Assembly (NCBI RefSeq): GCF_900094565.1
Contig: NZ_FMAF01000003.1
Location: forward strand, 372,001 to 436,000
Origin: Martinezella lusitana
GTDB taxonomy: Bacteria; Pseudomonadota; Alphaproteobacteria; Rhizobiales; Rhizobiaceae
Reading direction: 5' to 3'
Length of the DNA stretch: 64,000 bases
Part shown: one piece after another, positions 54,408-64,000 of the stretch
Numbering within the stretch: the stretch's first letter is position 1
Layout: each line of letters begins with the position of its first letter
The notes under the pieces: model-generated
Seen by the model: only the letters and a program-made list of their open reading frames with translations
Databases searched by the model: none
Told to the model about the DNA's origin: nothing
Position numbers and translations under genes: made by a program

Positions 54408-54434
54408 AACGGCGGGCACAAACCCGCCGTTTTT
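54408..54434 (+). terminator. Rho-independent terminator after manC
   Basis: AACGGCGGG (54408-54416) pairs with CCCGCCGTT (54423-54431), has a 6-base loop and TTTTT, 27 bases after the stop. Confidence 0.9.
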
Positions 54435-54561
54435 ATTTTGGTATTGTGCGACAAGACTTTGGCAGTCCACCGAGATGTCTTGCATTCTCTCGCTGCATTG
54501 CACACACTGCCTTTGGGAACAGCAACCACCGCACAACGATGCGGGCAAGGCAAAGAGACAT

Positions 54562-57500
54562 ATGGCGATCAAGGCAAGCATCTATCATCTCACCCATTAC
54601 AAATACGACAATCCGATCCGCCTCGGCCCTCAGATCATTCGCCTGAAACCTGCATCTCATTCCAAGACCCGCGTTCTCAGCCACTCGCTGAAGGTCACGC
54701 CGTCAAATCATTTCGTGAACCTGCAACAGGATCCCTACGGCAATTACCTCGCCCGTTTCGTCTTTCCCGATCCGGTGACCGAGCTGAAGATCGAGGTCGA
54801 TCTCGTTGCCGATATGACCGTTTACAATCCCTTCGACTTCTTCGTCGAAGAGGAGGCCACCAAATGGCCCTTCGCCTATCCCGAGACGATCCGCGAGGAT
54901 CTGTCGATCTATATGACGCCGGAAGAAACCGGCCCCCGCCTGCAGGCCTTCCTCGACACGCTCGACCGCTCCGAACAGCCGACCGTCGACATGATCGTCG
55001 GCATCAATGCAACACTGCAAAGAGAAATCGGCTACGTCATCCGCATGGAAGCAGGCGTCCAGACGCCGGAGGAGACCCTGGAAACGGCGAGAGGGTCCTG
55101 TCGCGACTCGAGCTGGCTGTTCGTTCAGGTTCTCCGCCATCTCGGCCTCGCCGCCCGCTTCGTTTCCGGCTACCTCATACAGCTCAAGCCGGACCTTAAA
55201 GCGCTCGACGGCCCCTCCGGCACCGAAGTCGATTTCACCGATCTGCATGCCTGGACGGAAGTCTATCTTCCCGGCGCCGGCTGGGTCGGCCTAGACCCGA
55301 CCTCGGGGCTGCTCACCGGCGAGAGCCATATTCCGCTCGCCGCCACGCCGCATTACCGCAATGCCGCTCCGATCTCCGGCGGCTATTTCGGCGAAGCCAA
55401 CACCGAATTCGATTTCGACATGAAGGTCGTGCGCGTCGCCGAGCATCCGCGCATCACCAAACCATTCTCCGACGAAAGCTGGGATGCGCTGAATGCGCTC
55501 GGCAATCAGGTCGATCGCATTCTCAAGGAAGACGACGTGCGCCTGACCATGGGCGGCGAGCCGACTTTCGTCTCGATCGACGATTTCCAATCGGAGGAAT
55601 GGAACACAGCCGCCGTCGGCCCGACCAAGCGCGACAGGGCGGATCAGCTGATCCGCCGCTTGCGCGATCGCTTCGCGCCCGGTGGCTTCCTGCATTACGG
55701 CCAGGGCAAATGGTATCCGGGCGAAAGCCTGCCGCGCTGGACCTTCTCGCTCTACTGGCGCAAGGACGGCAAGCCCGTCTGGCAAAACCCGGCCTTGATC
55801 GCGCAAGAGACCGCCAAGACCGGCGCAACTGCGGACGATGCTGGAAAGCTTCTGAGCGCAATTGCCAAGGAGTTGGCGATAGACCCCGACATGGTGCTGC
55901 CGGCCTATGAAGACCCGGCCGAATGGATCATCAAGGAAGGCAGCCTGCCGGAAAACGTCGACCCGTCCAATTCCAAACTGAAGGACCCGGAGGAGCGCAG
56001 CCGCATCGCCCGCGTCTTCGAGCGCGGCCTGACGACGGCGACCGGCTATGTTCTTCCCGTGCAGGCCTGGAATGCACGGGCCTCGGGCACACGTTGGGTC
56101 AGCGAGAAATGGCGTACGCGCCGCGGCAAGATCTACCTGGTGCCGGGCGACTCGCCGATCGGCTACCGCCTGCCGCTCGGCACCCTGCCCTATGTGCCGC
56201 CATCGCGCTATCCCTATATCCATACCGTCGACCCCTCCATTCCGCGCACACCCTTGCCCGACGTCATCGTGCCGGCGGGCCGCGCCATGCCGGAAGCCTC
56301 GTTCCAGGCCGACGAAAGCGGGCAATCGCGCGTCGAACAGACGCTCGGCGATATCAGAGGTGCTGTACGCACGGCCATCTCGGTCGAGCCGCGCGACGGC
56401 CGGCTGTGTGTCTTCATGCCGCCGACCGAGGGGATAGAGCAGTATCTCGAACTTTTGGCTGCCGCCGAGAATGCGGCTGCTGAGCTCGGGCTGCCGGTGC
56501 ATATCGAAGGCTATCCGCCGCCGCAGGACGAGCGCATCAACGTCATCCGCGTCGCACCCGATCCCGGCGTGATCGAGGTCAACGTCCATCCCGCATCGAG
56601 CTGGCAGGAATGCGTCGACATCACGACGGCGGTTTACGAAGAGGCGCGGCAGACGCGTCTCGGCACCGACAAGTTCCTGATCGACGGCCGCCACACCGGC
56701 ACCGGCGGCGGTAACCATGTCGTGGTCGGCGGTGCCAATCCGAACGACAGCCCGTTCCTGCGCCGTCCTGACCTGCTGAAGAGCCTGGTGCTGCACTGGC
56801 AGCGACACCCCTCGCTCTCCTACCTCTTTTCCGGCCTGTTCATCGGCCCGACCAGCCAAGCCCCGCGCATCGACGAAGCACGTCACGACAGCCTCTACGA
56901 GCTGGAAATCGCGATAGCCCAGGTGCCGGCGCCCGGTCATGGCATTCCGCCCCTGCCCTGGCTTGTCGACCGCCTGTTTCGCAATCTTCTGACCGATTCC
57001 AGCGGCAACACCCATCGCTCGGAAATCTGCATCGACAAGCTGTTTTCGCCGGATGGCCCAACGGGGCGCCTCGGTCTGGTCGAGTTCCGCGGCTTCGAAA
57101 TGCCGCCCAATGCCCGCATGAGCCTTGCCCAGCAATTGCTGGTGCGCGCCCTCATCGCCCGCTTCTGGCGCAATCCGATCGACGGCAAGTTCGTGCGCTG
57201 GGGCACGACGCTGCACGATCGTTTCATGCTGCCGCACTATGTCTGGGAGGATTTCCTCGATGTGCTCACCGATCTCCGTGAAAACGGCTTCGATCTGCGC
57301 TCCGAATGGTTCCAGGCGCAGCTGGAATTCCGCTTTCCCTTCTGCGGCGAGGTCGAATACGAAGGCAACAAGCTGGAACTGCGCCAGGCGCTGGAGCCTT
57401 GGCATGTGCTGGGCGAGGAGGGCGCGATTGGAGGTACAGTCCGATACGTCGACTCGTCGGTGGAGCGCTTGCAGGTACGGCTCGAAACCAGCAACCCCAC

Positions 57501-57882
57501 GCGCTACACAGTGTCCTGCAACGGGCGCCCGATGCCGTTGACGTCGACAGGCGCCTCGGGCGTTTCTGTCGCCGGCGTCCGCTATAAGGCATGGCATCCG
57601 GCTTCGGGCCTGCATCCGGTTTTGCCCACCGATACGCCACTGACCTTCGACATTTATGATACATGGTCACGCCGTTCGATCGGCGGCTGCATCTATCATG
57701 TTGCCCATCCGGGTGGCCGGAACTATGACGTTTTTCCCGTCAACGGCAACGAGGCCGAAGCGCGACGCCTTGCGCGATTCGAACCTTGGGGGCATACGGC
57801 TGGCGGCTACGGCCTGCGGCCGGAGGCGGTATCGGCGGAATTCCCGCTGACGCTCGACCTCAGACGGCCGGCGGGAATTTGA
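54562..57882 (+). CDS. DUF2126 transglutaminase-like protein
   Basis: A 1106-residue protein. It has an N-terminal Bact_transglu_N region (1-100, [20 protein letters not shown]), a transglutaminase core (about 150-290) with Cys in GSCRDSSWL, His in [10 protein letters not shown] and Asp in GLDPTSG, and a large DUF2126 C-terminal part (about 320-1100; [20 protein letters not shown] near its start). The latter resembles ATP-grasp/GS-type amidoligase-linked proteins. It is the first gene of a three-gene operon with an ATP-grasp/alpha-E fusion and a second transglutaminase. A role as a peptidase or in making or modifying peptides is inferred from family knowledge. The start at 54562 is AAAGAGACAT-ATG. 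Confidence 0.9.
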   Translation: MAIKASIYHLTHYKYDNPIRLGPQIIRLKPASHSKTRVLSHSLKVTPSNHFVNLQQDPYGNYLARFVFPDPVTELKIEVDLVADMTVYNPFDFFVEEEATKWPFAYPETIREDLSIYMTPEETGPRLQAFLDTLDRSEQPTVDMIVGINATLQREIGYVIRMEAGVQTPEETLETARGSCRDSSWLFVQVLRHLGLAARFVSGYLIQLKPDLKALDGPSGTEVDFTDLHAWTEVYLPGAGWVGLDPTSGLLTGESHIPLAATPHYRNAAPISGGYFGEANTEFDFDMKVVRVAEHPRITKPFSDESWDALNALGNQVDRILKEDDVRLTMGGEPTFVSIDDFQSEEWNTAAVGPTKRDRADQLIRRLRDRFAPGGFLHYGQGKWYPGESLPRWTFSLYWRKDGKPVWQNPALIAQETAKTGATADDAGKLLSAIAKELAIDPDMVLPAYEDPAEWIIKEGSLPENVDPSNSKLKDPEERSRIARVFERGLTTATGYVLPVQAWNARASGTRWVSEKWRTRRGKIYLVPGDSPIGYRLPLGTLPYVPPSRYPYIHTVDPSIPRTPLPDVIVPAGRAMPEASFQADESGQSRVEQTLGDIRGAVRTAISVEPRDGRLCVFMPPTEGIEQYLELLAAAENAAAELGLPVHIEGYPPPQDERINVIRVAPDPGVIEVNVHPASSWQECVDITTAVYEEARQTRLGTDKFLIDGRHTGTGGGNHVVVGGANPNDSPFLRRPDLLKSLVLHWQRHPSLSYLFSGLFIGPTSQAPRIDEARHDSLYELEIAIAQVPAPGHGIPPLPWLVDRLFRNLLTDSSGNTHRSEICIDKLFSPDGPTGRLGLVEFRGFEMPPNARMSLAQQLLVRALIARFWRNPIDGKFVRWGTTLHDRFMLPHYVWEDFLDVLTDLRENGFDLRSEWFQAQLEFRFPFCGEVEYEGNKLELRQALEPWHVLGEEGAIGGTVRYVDSSVERLQVRLETSNPTRYTVSCNGRPMPLTSTGASGVSVAGVRYKAWHPASGLHPVLPTDTPLTFDIYDTWSRRSIGGCIYHVAHPGGRNYDVFPVNGNEAEARRLARFEPWGHTAGGYGLRPEAVSAEFPLTLDLRRPAGI

Positions 57883-57895
57883 AGCGGAAATATGC

Positions 57896-60313
57896 ATGGC
57901 TAGAAAACCGGCAGCGGAACGGCGCAACGAGGTAAAGGCTGGCATCGGCAACGATCCGGCCTTTGCCTATAGCGCGCTGCCCGGCGTTGCCGACGAGATG
58001 GTCGACAATACCGGCGCCGTGCGGCCGGTCTGGCAGAACCTGCTGTCAGCGCTGAGCCGCATGTCGGAACAGGAGCTGATGGAGCGTTTCGCTCGCGCCG
58101 ATCGCTACCTGCGCGATGCCGGCGTTTTCTATCGCGCCTATGGAGCGACAGGCGTCAGCGAGCGCGAATGGCCTATTTCCCATATCCCGGTGCTGATCGA
58201 CGAGCGCGAATGGCAGACGCTCTCCGAGGGCCTGCGCCAGCGCGCAGATCTGCTTGAAGAGGTCATTGCCGACATCTACGGCGACAACCGATTGGTAAAC
58301 GAAGGTCTGTTGCCGCCGGCCCTGATCGCCGGCAATCCGGAATTCCTGCGGCCGCTGGTCGGCGTCACGCCTGCGAACGGTCACTATCTGCACTTCCTGG
58401 CCTTCGAGATCGGCCGCGGTCCTGACGGCAACTGGTGGGTGCTGGCCGATCGAACCCAGGCGCCGTCCGGCGCCGGCTTTGCGCTCGAAACCCGCGTTGC
58501 CACGACCCGCGCCTTCTCGGACATCTATGCCGAAACCAGGGTGCACCGCCTCGCCTCCTTCTTCGGCGCCTTTCGCGATGCCTTGCTTGGCGACAAGCAC
58601 GGCACTGAAGGACGCGTCGCCGTTCTGACGCCGGGCCCGGCCAACGAAACCTATTACGAACACGCCTATATCGCCCGCTATCTCGGCTTCATGCTGCTCG
58701 AGGGCGAGGACATCACCGTCGTCAACGACCAGCTGATGGTGCGCACCGTGGCCGGGCTGCGGCCGATCAGCGTACTCTGGCGCCGCCTCGACGCCTCCTA
58801 CGCCGATCCGCTGGAGCTCAATCAGCACTCCCATATCGGCACGCCGGGTTTGGTGGAGGCGCTGCGGGCGCAGACCGTCTCAATCGTCAACGCCCTCGGC
58901 TCCGGCATTCTCGAAACCCGCGCCCTGCTTGCCTTCATGCCCACCATCTGTCGGCATCTGCGCGGTGAAGAGCTGAAACTACCGTCGATCGCCACCTGGT
59001 GGTGCGGCCAGAAGAGCGAGCGCCAGCATGTCGCGACCAATATCGAGAAGATGGTGATCGGCCCGGCCTATTCCCGCATGCCCTTCTTCGACGACAGCGG
59101 CCAATCGGTGCTGGGCTCGACGCTGCGCAGCACCGCCCGCGACTCGATCGCCGACTGGCTGGCGACCGACGGTCACAAGCTGGTCGGCCAGGAAGTCGTC
59201 ACCCTTTCGACGACGCCGGCCTGGGTCAACGGCAAGCTGATACCGCGGCCGATGAGCTTGCGCGTCTTCGCCGCCCGCACGGACAACGGCTGGCAGATCA
59301 TGCCGGGCGGCTTTGCCCGCATCGGCAGTGGTGATGATGTCGCCGCCATTGCCATGCAGGCGGGCGGCTCGGCCGCCGACGTCTGGATCGTCTCCGACAA
59401 GCCTGTGGAAGCCCACACGCTGCTGCCGGCGGAAGAGACCTTCACCCGCAACATGCCGGGCAGCCTGCCGAGCCGCGCAGCCGACAATCTTTTCTGGCTC
59501 GGCCGCTATATCGAGCGGGCCGAGGGGGCCTTGCGCATCCTGCGCGCCTGGCATGGGCGCTTCGCCGAAGCCGCCGATCCCAACCAGCCGCTGCTCGCCG
59601 ACGTCACCGCCTATCTGGCCGCCATCGACATAGACACCGAGAAAGCCGTACCGGAAAGCCTGCTGCGCAACATCGACAGCGCCGTCTACTCGGCCAGCAA
59701 CATTCGCGACCGCTTTTCCCCGGACGGCTGGCTGGCGCTGACCGATCTTGCCAAGACCGCCCGCCGTTTCAAGGAGAAGGTGAAGCACGGCGACGACGCC
59801 AGCCACGCCATGACGATCCTCTTGCGCAAGCTCGCGGGTTTTGCCGGCCTCGTGCACGAGAACATGTATCGCTTCACCGGCTGGCGCTTCCTGTCGCTCG
59901 GGCGCTATATCGAGCGCGGGCTGCACATGACGCGGCTTCTCGGCCATATGTCCGGTCCCGAGGCGCCCGATGGCGCGCTCGACATGCTGCTCGAAATCGG
60001 CGACAGCGTCATGACCCACCGCCGCCGCTACAACGTCAACACAGCGCGCCTGACGGTGACCGACCTTCTGGCGCTCGATCCGCTCAACCCACGCTCGATC
60101 CTCTTCCAGATGAACGAGATCCACCGCGAAGTGGAGCAATTGCCGAACGCCTTCGTCAACGGTCAGATGTCGCCCTTCTATCGCGAAGCCATGCGGCTGC
60201 ATTCGGGCCTTGCGGTCATGACGCCGGAAACGATGACCGGCGAGGTCTATCAGCGGCTGGAACGCGAGCTGGAACGCCTCTCGGACCTGCTGGCCCGAAC
60301 TTATCTTGGATGA
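57896..60313 (+). CDS. Circularly permuted ATP-grasp / alpha-E domain fusion
   Basis: An 805-residue fusion. Residues 1-480 are a circularly permuted type 2 ATP-grasp ligase (WPISHIPVLIDEREWQTLSE, LTPGPANETYYEHAYIARYL, TWWCGQKSERQHV). Residues 490-800 are the helical alpha-E domain (DNLFWLGRYIERAEGALRIL, FTGWRFLSLGRYIERGLHMT). In many bacteria these two are separate genes. The pair is thought to join amino acids or peptides to a carrier using ATP. The ATG lies 14 bases after the DUF2126 stop, so the genes are operonic. The product is unknown. Confidence 0.92.
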   Translation: MARKPAAERRNEVKAGIGNDPAFAYSALPGVADEMVDNTGAVRPVWQNLLSALSRMSEQELMERFARADRYLRDAGVFYRAYGATGVSEREWPISHIPVLIDEREWQTLSEGLRQRADLLEEVIADIYGDNRLVNEGLLPPALIAGNPEFLRPLVGVTPANGHYLHFLAFEIGRGPDGNWWVLADRTQAPSGAGFALETRVATTRAFSDIYAETRVHRLASFFGAFRDALLGDKHGTEGRVAVLTPGPANETYYEHAYIARYLGFMLLEGEDITVVNDQLMVRTVAGLRPISVLWRRLDASYADPLELNQHSHIGTPGLVEALRAQTVSIVNALGSGILETRALLAFMPTICRHLRGEELKLPSIATWWCGQKSERQHVATNIEKMVIGPAYSRMPFFDDSGQSVLGSTLRSTARDSIADWLATDGHKLVGQEVVTLSTTPAWVNGKLIPRPMSLRVFAARTDNGWQIMPGGFARIGSGDDVAAIAMQAGGSAADVWIVSDKPVEAHTLLPAEETFTRNMPGSLPSRAADNLFWLGRYIERAEGALRILRAWHGRFAEAADPNQPLLADVTAYLAAIDIDTEKAVPESLLRNIDSAVYSASNIRDRFSPDGWLALTDLAKTARRFKEKVKHGDDASHAMTILLRKLAGFAGLVHENMYRFTGWRFLSLGRYIERGLHMTRLLGHMSGPEAPDGALDMLLEIGDSVMTHRRRYNVNTARLTVTDLLALDPLNPRSILFQMNEIHREVEQLPNAFVNGQMSPFYREAMRLHSGLAVMTPETMTGEVYQRLERELERLSDLLARTYLG

Positions 60314-60317
60314 TGTG

Positions 60318-61199
60318 ATGCTATACGACCTGTCGCTGCACATGGGCTATATCTACGACGCGCCGGCCAGCGGCGCGCGTCACATCGTGCGTTTGCTGCC
60401 GCTGTCGCTGACCAACCGTCAGCGGCTGATCGCCGGCTCGCTGAAGGTTACGCCGCATCCGGACGAGCAATCGAATTTCGCCGATTTCTTCCAGCATTCG
60501 GCAACATCGATCCTGGTGCGCGATCCGCACGAGAAGCTTGATATCCGCATGCAGGCGCGCGTCCAGGTGGAGAGCCAGCCCGTCGCGGCCGACTTCTCAC
60601 CCTTGCTCGCCAAACTGCCCGATGAGGTCAGCGACTGCTGGTCGGTCGACCCCTCCTCGCCGCACCATTTCCTCGCCAGCAGCCCCCGCCTGCCCGAAAC
60701 AGGCGAAATCGCCAGCTACAGCAGGCAATGGAAGACGACGAACCTGACGACCATGCAGATCGCCCATGCGATCTGCTCCCAGATCCACAAGGATTTCGTC
60801 TACGATGCGAAGGCGACCACCGTCGATACCACGCCCAAGGAGGCCTTCCGCCTGAAACGCGGCGTCTGCCAGGATTTCTCGCATGTGATGATCATCGCGC
60901 TGCGCAGCCTGGGCATCCCGGCCGGCTACGTCAGCGGCTTCCTGCGCACCATCCCGCCGCCGGGCAAGGAGCGGCTGGAGGGAGCAGACGCCATGCATGC
61001 CTGGGTGCGCGTCTGGTGCGGAGAAACCGCGGGCTGGATCGAGCTCGATCCGACGAACAATATTCCCGCCGGAACCGATCATATCGTCGTCGCCTATGGC
61101 CGCGATTATTCCGATGTCGCGCCGGTCATCGGCGTGCTCAAGGGCTATGGCAGCCAGAAAACCGTCCAGGCCGTGGATGTCGTTCCGGTAAAACAGTAA
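60318..61199 (+). CDS. Transglutaminase family protein
   Basis: A 293-residue protein with a Bact_transglu_N region (1-90: LYDLSLHMGYIYDAPASGAR, RQRLIAGSLKVTPHPDEQ) and a transglutaminase core with Cys in KRGVCQDFSHVMIIALR, His in DAMHAWVRVWCG and Asp in IELDPTNN. The triad is intact. It is a probable cytoplasmic cysteine protease or transamidase that works with the ligase. The ATG at 60318 is 5 bases after the ATP-grasp stop; a TTG at 60306 is less likely. Confidence 0.9.
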   Translation: MLYDLSLHMGYIYDAPASGARHIVRLLPLSLTNRQRLIAGSLKVTPHPDEQSNFADFFQHSATSILVRDPHEKLDIRMQARVQVESQPVAADFSPLLAKLPDEVSDCWSVDPSSPHHFLASSPRLPETGEIASYSRQWKTTNLTTMQIAHAICSQIHKDFVYDAKATTVDTTPKEAFRLKRGVCQDFSHVMIIALRSLGIPAGYVSGFLRTIPPPGKERLEGADAMHAWVRVWCGETAGWIELDPTNNIPAGTDHIVVAYGRDYSDVAPVIGVLKGYGSQKTVQAVDVVPVKQ

Positions 61200-61225
61200 T
61201 AAACCAAGCCAAAATGAGACCGATC

Positions 61226-61253
61226 CGGCAGTTTGTTAAATTTCGAACTGCCG
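61226..61253 (+). terminator. Hairpin after the transglutaminase operon
   Basis: CGGCAGTT (61226-61233) pairs with AACTGCCG (61246-61253). No T run follows, so confidence is modest. Confidence 0.45.
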
Positions 61254-61330
61254 CTTAAACGGTCGCCTAATATTTGTGACCGATAGTCCCGCCCATTCTT
61301 GAGGCCTTTAACTCTCTCCAACAGGCGGAC

Positions 61331-62533
61331 ATGATGATCTCCGGTTCGGATAAACTTCGCACCTTAAAACAACTTCTACGTGATAAGGCGGGAAACTTCG
61401 GCATCCTTACAGCGATTGCGGTGCCGGTGTTGGCCGCAGCAGGTGGCGTCGCGATCGATGTCACAAACATGTCGCTATCGCACAGCCAGCTCCAGGAAGC
61501 TACGGATTCCGCCGCACTTGCCGCTGCAACGGCGCTTGCCGAAGGCAGCGCCACGACGACGACCGCCAAGGATCTCGCTAACAATTTCGTCCTCGGCCAG
61601 ATGTCGAACTATCTTGCCGGGGATACGAACACCACGAATGCCCTCAAGGCAGGGACTTCGACCACCATTACGTCGAGCAGCAACTCATCCGGTGGCACCA
61701 GCTATTCCGTTGCCGTCAACGCATCCTACAATTTGTCAGTGAACGGCATGAGCCAATTGCTCGGCCTGCATGCGATGACCATTTCCGCATCGAGCTCTAC
61801 AACCAGCGGAACTGCAGTTGAGAAAACCGCATTGTCGATGGAGATCGCGCTCGACAAGTCCGGCTCGATGCTGCTGAACACCAACGTCATCGATACAACA
61901 CAGACCAGCTGTATCCAATATTATACTGACGGAATCTACCTATATCAATATTCGAAGCCCAAAAGCCCTTGCTATATCAAGAAGATCGCAGCTTTGAAGA
62001 CGGCGGTCGGCACTCTGCTCGACCAGCTCGATGCGGCCGACCCCAGTTCGCGATATGTCCGCACGGCGGCCATAGCATGGAGCAGCCAGGTCGATAGCTC
62101 CAGCACACTTGCCTGGGGGACGAAGTCGACCCGCAACAATGTCATTAGCGGGCTGAATGCCGATGGCGGCACCGAGTCCAGTGCACCGATGACTTTGGCG
62201 TATAACAGCCTCATTGCACCCGCCGAAGCAACCGAACAAGCCAAGAAAGGCAATACGAAATTTCAGAAATTCATCGTCTTGATGACCGATGGAGAAAACA
62301 ATGCCACCAGTTCGGATCAGAAGACACTAGACACATGCACGACGGCAAAAGCTGCCGGCGTACAAATCTATACCGTCGCCTTCATGGCGCCGACTCGTGG
62401 TCAAGATCTCTTGCGGAGTTGTGCATCGAACTCCTCCAATTACTTTGATGCACAACAAATGTCCGATCTCCTCGCGGCCTTCAAAACCATCGGCGCGCAG
62501 GCATCGAAACAAACTACGCTCCTAACGAAGTAA
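61331..62533 (+). CDS. TadE/TadG-type pilus protein with von Willebrand domain
   Basis: A 400-residue protein. The N-terminus has the Flp-pilus Tad segment (GNFGILTAIAVPVLAAAGGV) and DSAALAAATALAEG, typical of TadG-like proteins, followed by a Thr/Ser-rich region. From about residue 175 comes a von Willebrand factor A domain with MIDAS residues in EIALDKSGSMLLNTN (DxSxS) and FIVLMTDGENNATSS. It is anchored in the inner membrane and extends into the periplasm. No other tad genes are nearby, so it is an orphan copy. The start is MM at 61331 or 61334. Confidence 0.85.
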   Translation: MMISGSDKLRTLKQLLRDKAGNFGILTAIAVPVLAAAGGVAIDVTNMSLSHSQLQEATDSAALAAATALAEGSATTTTAKDLANNFVLGQMSNYLAGDTNTTNALKAGTSTTITSSSNSSGGTSYSVAVNASYNLSVNGMSQLLGLHAMTISASSSTTSGTAVEKTALSMEIALDKSGSMLLNTNVIDTTQTSCIQYYTDGIYLYQYSKPKSPCYIKKIAALKTAVGTLLDQLDAADPSSRYVRTAAIAWSSQVDSSSTLAWGTKSTRNNVISGLNADGGTESSAPMTLAYNSLIAPAEATEQAKKGNTKFQKFIVLMTDGENNATSSDQKTLDTCTTAKAAGVQIYTVAFMAPTRGQDLLRSCASNSSNYFDAQQMSDLLAAFKTIGAQASKQTTLLTK

Positions 62534-62558
62534 TAGGTGCGCCGCTTGATTCACAAGA

Positions 62559-62591
62559 AAGCCGCTCCAGATTGCTCTGGAGCGGCTTTTT
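62559..62591 (+). terminator. Rho-independent terminator after the TadG-like gene
   Basis: AAGCCGCTCCAG (62559-62570) pairs with CTGGAGCGGCTT (62577-62588), has a 6-base loop and TTTTT. The following stretch to 62808 holds no gene I can support. Confidence 0.93.
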
Positions 62592-62808
62592 CTTGTCGAT
62601 CAATCTGTCGATAAGAGCCGGAAAAACAATCGAAATCAAGTCCTTTCACCGCCTCGGAAGCGTTGGCTCGCTATTTTCGCATCCGCGTCATTCACCTGTT
62701 GCAACTGCTTTACATCGGTGCGTAAAGTGATAGTGAAACGGAAAGGCAATTTGCTTTATTCAGACATAACACTCTGAATATAAAACACAAATGGCGAGAG
62801 TTGATAGT

Positions 62809-64000
62809 ATGAATAACTTGACGAAGGCCGATCTCCCCGTTCCAGCGCCCCGCAGTTCCCGCCCTGAAATCCTCGCGGAAGAAATCATCGAACGCCTGAC
62901 CTACCGCATCGGCAAGGATGCGAAAGTTGCCAAGCCGCACGATTGGCTGACCGCGACGATCCTCGTCATTCGCGACCGCGTTATCGACAGATGGATGGAA
63001 TCGACCCGCAAGGTCTATGAGACCGGCGCCAAGCGCGTGTACTATCTATCTCTCGAATTCCTGATCGGCCGCCTGATGCGCGATGCCGTCTCCAATCTCG
63101 GCCTGATGGAAGAAATCACCAACGCGCTGGCTTCTCTCGGCGTCGATGTCCGCGTCATCGCCGGCCTTGAGCCGGACGCAGCGCTCGGCAATGGCGGCCT
63201 TGGCCGTCTGGCCGCCTGTTTCATGGAATCCATGGCGACCGTCGAAGTGCCGGCCTATGGCTATGGCATTCGTTACGTGCACGGCCTGTTCCGTCAGCAG
63301 ATGGCCGACGGCTGGCAGGTGGAATTGCCGGAAACATGGCTCGCCCACGGCAATCCCTGGGAATTCGAACGCCAGGAAAGCTCGTATGAAATCGGCTTCG
63401 GCGGCGGTGTCGAAACAGTCAGCGGCCATGACGATCAGCCTCGCTATGTGTGGAAGCCGGCCGAACGCGTGATTGCTGCTGCATTCGATACGCCCGTCGT
63501 CGGCTGGCGTGCTAAGCGCGTCAACACGTTGCGTCTCTGGTCGGCTCAACCGATCGATCCGATCCTGCTCGACGCCTTCAATGCCGGCGACCACATCGGC
63601 GCGCTCCGGGAGAGCAACAAGGCCGAGAGTCTGACGCGTGTTCTCTATCCGGCCGATGGGACGCCCGCCGGCCAGGAGTTGCGCCTGCGCCAGGAGTTTT
63701 TCTTCTCGTCGGCCTCGCTGCAGGACATTATTCGCCGCCATCTGCAGCAATATGACGATCTGACCAATCTGGCCGACAAGGTCGCGATCCAGCTGAACGA
63801 TACGCATCCGGCCGTCTCCGTCGCCGAAATGATGCGCCTGCTGGTCGATATTCATGGCTTCGAATTCGACAAGGCCTGGGATATCACCCGCAATACCTTC
63901 GGCTACACCAATCACACGCTTCTGCCGGAAGCGCTGGAAAGCTGGCCCGTGCCGCTGTTCGAACGGCTCCTGCCGCGCCACATGCAGATCATCTACGCCA
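62809..64000 (+). CDS. glgP: Glycogen/maltodextrin phosphorylase (3' end outside window)
   Basis: The frame is open to the window end (397 codons seen, about half of the usual 820). It starts MNNLTKADLPVPAPRSSRPE and contains VYYLSLEFLIGRLMRDAVSN, LEPDAALGNGGLGRLAACFM, VPAYGYGIRYVHGLFRQQM and VAIQLNDTHPAVSVAEMMRL, all of which are GT35 phosphorylase hallmarks. It releases glucose-1-P from glycogen in the cytoplasm. Start at 62809 follows GAGAG; an in-frame ATG at 62791 would add six residues. It is probably the first gene of a glycogen cluster, not visible here. The PLP lysine lies beyond the window. Confidence 0.95.
   Translation, partial: MNNLTKADLPVPAPRSSRPEILAEEIIERLTYRIGKDAKVAKPHDWLTATILVIRDRVIDRWMESTRKVYETGAKRVYYLSLEFLIGRLMRDAVSNLGLMEEITNALASLGVDVRVIAGLEPDAALGNGGLGRLAACFMESMATVEVPAYGYGIRYVHGLFRQQMADGWQVELPETWLAHGNPWEFERQESSYEIGFGGGVETVSGHDDQPRYVWKPAERVIAAAFDTPVVGWRAKRVNTLRLWSAQPIDPILLDAFNAGDHIGALRESNKAESLTRVLYPADGTPAGQELRLRQEFFFSSASLQDIIRRHLQQYDDLTNLADKVAIQLNDTHPAVSVAEMMRLLVDIHGFEFDKAWDITRNTFGYTNHTLLPEALESWPVPLFERLLPRHMQIIYA

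Noticed and set aside
55291..57615. Long minus-strand open frame inside the DUF2126 gene
   Set aside because: Antisense shadow with no recognisable domain.

Overview
The window reads as a chromosomal segment of a fast-growing member of the Rhizobiaceae, most probably Rhizobium sensu lato. The base composition is high-GC. The content fits that family: an mmgR/suhB-type sRNA, an intergenic RIME-like palindromic repeat, CpdR, a homospermidine synthase, an Omp10-like lipoprotein, a close match to the 355-residue cyclic-nucleotide-gated K+ channel of Mesorhizobium, and a small heat-shock gene behind a ROSE-type RNA thermometer. There is no transposase, integrase, phage module or CRISPR array. The species is not resolved.

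Layout. 0-3 kb: copper handling (PepSY membrane protein, PCu(A)C chaperone, SCO protein, CopC). 3-5.5 kb: a minus-strand surface-glycan operon (GT29-like sialyltransferase fold, GT25, polysaccharide deacetylase) preceded by a six-unit 11-bp phased repeat. 5.6-11.4 kb: DUF882 peptidoglycan-type hydrolase, sigma-54 response regulator, oligopeptidase F. 11.4-13.8 kb: RIME repeat, then pabB-pabC-yciI. 13.9-23.4 kb: homospermidine synthase, Omp10-like lipoprotein, 5'-nucleotidase-LysM fusion, ferrochelatase, a PDZ pseudoprotease, SPFH/NfeD pair, KpsF-type isomerase. 23.6-29.9 kb: beta-barrel protein, galU, lytic transglycosylase, an SGNH-fold protein without its catalytic residues, and a free-standing GlyRS-like catalytic core. 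29.9-36.5 kb: gltB-gltD. 36.8-47.4 kb: threonine aldolase, LysR/symporter pair, hsp20 with RpoH promoter and RNA thermometer, DUF2000/Lrp pair, K+ channel, LysR/SDR pair, hydrolase, hisN. 47.5-51.2 kb: mmgR sRNA, N-formylglutamate amidohydrolase, cpdR, tRNA-Val, small secreted or unknown proteins. 51.3-54.4 kb: DUF475 membrane protein behind a structured leader, then manC. 54.5-61.2 kb: transglutaminase / ATP-grasp-alpha-E / transglutaminase peptide-ligase operon. 61.3-64 kb: TadG-like von Willebrand protein and the start of glycogen phosphorylase.

Functional themes are metal delivery to respiratory oxidases, cell-envelope and polysaccharide precursors (GalU, ManC, KpsF, GT25/GT29, DUF882, MltB), nitrogen assimilation (GltBD, N-formylglutamate) and RNA-based regulation. 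The least explained items are the phased repeat and GT29-like cluster near 5.4 kb, a three-hairpin plus-strand sRNA candidate at 41.1 kb, the GlyRS-like core at 29.1 kb, three enzyme-fold proteins that lack their catalytic residues, and the amidoligase operon at 54.5-61.2 kb. All calls come from reading sequence and motifs. No database search was run.
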